Source: an uncultured Phenylobacterium sp. (lineage in GTDB: Bacteria > Pseudomonadota > Alphaproteobacteria > Caulobacterales > Caulobacteraceae). Taken from it: 5,623 nucleotides of DNA. Position 1 is the first letter of the stretch. Each line of letters starts with the position of its first letter. The stretch spans positions 1 to 5,623 of the forward strand of contig CAMFIW010000226.1 of the NCBI GenBank assembly GCA_945952355.1, written 5' to 3'. Below, piece after piece: positions 4,711-5,623 of this stretch. The translations under genes and the position numbers were made by a program. Under the pieces are notes generated by a model. It was not told where the DNA came from and ran no database searches. It saw nothing but the letters and a program-made list of their open reading frames with translations.

Positions 4711-5623
4711 CTACCGCCGCCCTTTCCGGAAGGGCTCGGGATCGGCCTCGTGCTCGTCGAAGCCGAAGCGGGCGAAGCCGGCCTTCAGCTCGGGGCTGAT
4801 CGGCGCTTCCAGGATCAGGGTCCCGCGGGACGGGTGCGGCAGGGTCAGGCGCCGCGCATGCAGTTGCAGCTTCAGCCCCGCCGAGAGTTCGGCCGAAGCC
4901 TCGGTCTTGTACTTGGGGTCGCCCAGGATCGGGTGGCCCATGGCCAGCATGTGGGCCCGCAGCTGGTGGGTTCGACCGGTATGAGGCCGTAGCGCCATCC
5001 AGGTCGCCCGGTTGGCCGCGCGCGAGATCATCACGAACTCGGTCTCGGCCGGCTCCGCGCCCGCCTCCTTGGGATCGGCCGGCACCACCATCTCGCGGTC
5101 GCCGACGCCCTTCTTGACCAGCGGCAGCTCCAACACCCCGTCCGACGGCCGCGGCCAGCCCTGGACCAGGGCCCAATAGGTCTTTTCGGCGCGACGGCGC
5201 GCGAACGATCCCGCGAGCTTGGCGGCCGCGCCCGGCGTCTTGCCCAGCACCAGCACGCCAGACGTGTCGCGGTCCAGGCGGTGGACCAGCTTCGGCCGCT
5301 CCATCCCCTCGCCCCAGGCCGACAGCAGACGGTCGATATGGTGCTTGGTCTTGGTCCCGCCCTGCACGGGCAGGCCCGCGGGCTTGTTCAGCACCAGGAC
5401 CTCTTCGTCCTCGGAGAGCACCAGGCTCTTGGCGAAGGCGGCGTCGCGGCTGTCGATCTTCTCCCGCTCGCCGGGCTTGGGCGCATCCGGCAGCGGCGGC
5501 ACCCGGATCTGCGAGCCGGCCGACAGGCGGGTGTCCGGCGTGTCGAGACACCCATCGCCGCAGAACCGGCCCCCGCACCCCACCCTTTCGATCTGGATGT
5601 TGGTCATCTCCGGCCACCCGCGC
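4711..5623 (-). CDS. RluA/RluC-family 23S rRNA-type pseudouridine synthase (5' partial)
   Basis: The enzyme isomerises specific uridines in RNA, usually 23S rRNA, to pseudouridine. With residue 1 at the ATG at 5607, the frame runs 298 residues to TAG (4711-4713). It has NKPAGLPVQGG (74-84), the catalytic motif HRLDRDTSGVLVLGKT (109-124; Asp112 is the expected nucleophile), EKTYWALVQG, and the C-terminal signature LRPHTGRTHQLRAHMLAMGH followed by PILGDPKYK. The N-terminal DTRLSAGSQIRVPPLP (25-40) is the end of an S4 RNA-binding domain. The frame stays open above the ATG to the window edge, reading RGWPE, and WPEMTNIQIER looks like an S4 helix. The true start is therefore probably outside the window and the ATG at 5607 internal. 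The stretch VGCGGRFCGDGCL (9-21) departs from the usual RTGQxRVDG-type S4 sequence. Convergent with the reductase. RluC or RluD subtype and target sites cannot be settled here. Confidence 0.93.
   Translation of the reverse strand, partial: RGWPEMTNIQIERVGCGGRFCGDGCLDTPDTRLSAGSQIRVPPLPDAPKPGEREKIDSRDAAFAKSLVLSEDEEVLVLNKPAGLPVQGGTKTKHHIDRLLSAWGEGMERPKLVHRLDRDTSGVLVLGKTPGAAAKLAGSFARRRAEKTYWALVQGWPRPSDGVLELPLVKKGVGDREMVVPADPKEAGAEPAETEFVMISRAANRATWMALRPHTGRTHQLRAHMLAMGHPILGDPKYKTEASAELSAGLKLQLHARRLTLPHPSRGTLILEAPISPELKAGFARFGFDEHEADPEPFRKGRR

Noticed and set aside
4598..5617. A 339-codon open frame on the minus strand overlapping the pseudouridine synthase
   Set aside because: It is a shadow frame kept open by high GC; it reads as low-complexity Gly/Arg/Ala/Pro. 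The overlapping frame carries every RluA-family motif.

Overview
The window is very GC-rich DNA with long, tightly packed genes. Codon use, the families present and two kinds of intergenic repeat suggest an alphaproteobacterium, most likely of the Caulobacter/Phenylobacterium type. That assignment is an inference from style and remembered repeat families, not from a marker gene. There are five real protein genes, all chromosomal-housekeeping or stress/regulatory in character. I see no phage, plasmid, CRISPR or transposase gene.

Left block (1-2241, + strand): the 3' part of an ECF42-type sigma factor with a TPR-like C-terminal extension is followed 26 bases later by a winged-helix (HTH_42) protein of the AlkZ/YcaQ DNA glycosylase superfamily. 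The short spacing suggests co-transcription. The left edge of the window cuts the sigma factor inside its region 2.

2242-2553: no gene. The gap is filled by a nested inverted-repeat element. The outer arms match at 26/27 and the inner arms at 29/31, and together they carry twelve copies of the hexamer CACGAA/TTCGTG at 9-10 base spacing.

Middle block (2554-4518): an XRE/MmyB-type regulator on the minus strand is transcribed divergently from a zinc-lacking medium-chain (quinone-oxidoreductase-like) reductase on the plus strand. Their 102-base intergenic region has an extended -10 promoter for the regulator, an 8+8 base inverted repeat that could be the operator, and a clear ribosome binding site that sets the reductase start at 3436. 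This is a classic regulator/target redox pair.

4519-4710: no gene. A long imperfect palindrome with perfect 27-base ends lies between the convergent reductase and pseudouridine synthase genes.

Right block (4711 to the right edge, - strand): an RluA/RluC-family pseudouridine synthase. Its catalytic domain is intact, and its N-terminal S4 domain runs off the window.

I found no convincing new multi-gene system. The most unusual items are the two structured intergenic repeats, the candidate operator, the AlkZ-like protein with a QGQ motif, and departures from family consensus near both window ends that could reflect assembly error.
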